Shown: in pieces, positions 6,437 through 6,915 of the stretch
Layout: every line of letters starts with the position of its first letter
How positions within the stretch are numbered: position 1 is the stretch's first letter
DNA from: an uncultured Pseudomonadota bacterium
Lineage (GTDB): Bacteria > Bdellovibrionota_B > Oligoflexia > Oligoflexales > CAILAO01
Reading direction: 5' to 3'
NCBI GenBank assembly: GCA_903832105.1
Contig: CAILAO010000623.1
Location: 1-6,915 of the forward strand
DNA: 6,915 nt
Translations under genes and position numbers: made by a program
The notes under the pieces: generated by a model
Told to the model about the DNA's origin: nothing
Seen by the model: only the letters and a program-made list of their open reading frames with translations
Databases searched by the model: none

Positions 6437-6915
6437 ATGAGACGTCTCAATCAACAACGCCTTCTCACGATGTACGACATTCTTCACAGAAACTTCGGGC
6501 ATCGTCACTGGTGGCCAGGCGACTCACCTTTTGAGGTTTGCCTGGGGGCTATTTTGACGCAAAATACCGCATGGAGAAATGTCGAGACAGCGATCGCCGC
6601 TCTCAAAAAAGAACATGTATTCACACCTAAGGCACTGCACGATTTGCCTGTCAAATCTTTGGGTCATCTCATCAGATCCTCGGGATATTACAATGTCAAA
6701 GCAAAACGCCTCAAAAACTTCCTTAGACACCTGGTAGACAATCACGGCGGCGAACTTAAATCTCTTTTTAAATCAGAGATCCCCGCACTAAGAAAAGAAC
6801 TCCTCGCAATCAACGGTATTGGCAAAGAGACCGCTGACTGTATGATTCTTTACGCGGCGGAAAAACCAATTTTCGTTGTTGATGCTTATACGAAGAGAGT
6901 CCTAATGAGGCACAA
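6437..6915 (+). CDS. HhH-GPD DNA glycosylase, endonuclease III-like / MagIII type (3' partial)
   Basis: 159 codons are visible before the window ends. The ATG at 6437 lies 5 bases after the adenosyltransferase stop; an internal ATG at 6470 (Met12) is an alternative, and neither has a strong Shine-Dalgarno. The N-terminal pattern HWWPGDSPFEV (24-34) then GAILTQNTAWRNVE (37-50) is typical of the endonuclease III superfamily branch that includes Helicobacter MagIII 3-methyladenine glycosylase. The helix-hairpin-helix INGIGKETAD is at 125-134 and the catalytic aspartate is Asp149 in FVVDAYTKRV. At the position of the Schiff-base lysine of bifunctional Nth (R-K-T-A) this protein has Glu131 (K-E-T-A), so it is probably a monofunctional glycosylase that excises alkylated bases without lyase activity. 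The C-terminus, where Nth carries its Fe-S cluster, is outside the window. Family assignment is strong; exact substrate is inferred. Confidence 0.9.
   Translation, partial: MRRLNQQRLLTMYDILHRNFGHRHWWPGDSPFEVCLGAILTQNTAWRNVETAIAALKKEHVFTPKALHDLPVKSLGHLIRSSGYYNVKAKRLKNFLRHLVDNHGGELKSLFKSEIPALRKELLAINGIGKETADCMILYAAEKPIFVVDAYTKRVLMRH

Noticed and set aside
6524..6745. Minus-strand open frame of 73 residues
   Set aside because: Antisense to conserved glycosylase motifs on the plus strand.

Overview
The window looks like ordinary bacterial chromosome of a Gram-negative, envelope-rich organism. Two predicted exported proteins (one a clear lipoprotein with an L-W-G-C lipobox), a repeat-rich secreted-type protein and a BtuR/CobO-type corrinoid adenosyltransferase next to a MagIII-like DNA glycosylase would fit Bdellovibrionota or a related former delta-proteobacterial lineage. 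That assignment is an inference from gene style, not from any marker gene.

Layout. Bases 1-2295 (+) hold the 3' part of a large protein with four calcium-loop FG-GAP/VCBS repeats, followed by a region resembling a GH99/GH71-like glycoside hydrolase barrel and a C-terminal beta domain. Its start lies outside the window. Bases 2296-2418 are a convergent intergenic gap with an imperfect long-stem inverted repeat. Bases 2419-3117 (-) encode an exported HExxH zinc metallopeptidase. Bases 3118-3393 contain its promoter, a perfect 6-bp-arm palindrome and a possible 52-residue small ORF (+) that runs tail-to-tail into the next gene. Bases 3394-5622 (-) encode a 742-residue lipoprotein: proline/glutamate-rich stalk, von Willebrand A domain with an intact MIDAS, then about six tandem beta repeats of 59-60 residues. 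Bases 5623-5879 are a divergent intergenic region with a T-rich leader. Bases 5880-6431 (+) encode the corrinoid adenosyltransferase. Five bases later a HhH-GPD DNA glycosylase of the MagIII type begins (6437) and runs off the window.

How the genes relate. The first three large genes are all predicted to act outside the cytoplasm (binding, glycan processing, proteolysis), but they are on different strands and do not form one operon. The last two are a tight co-directional pair with cytoplasmic housekeeping roles (B12 cofactor activation and alkylation or base repair). No mobile element, CRISPR array, tRNA or rRNA was seen. The most distinctive signal is the regular repeat architecture of the VWA lipoprotein, whose repeats I cannot assign to a named family.
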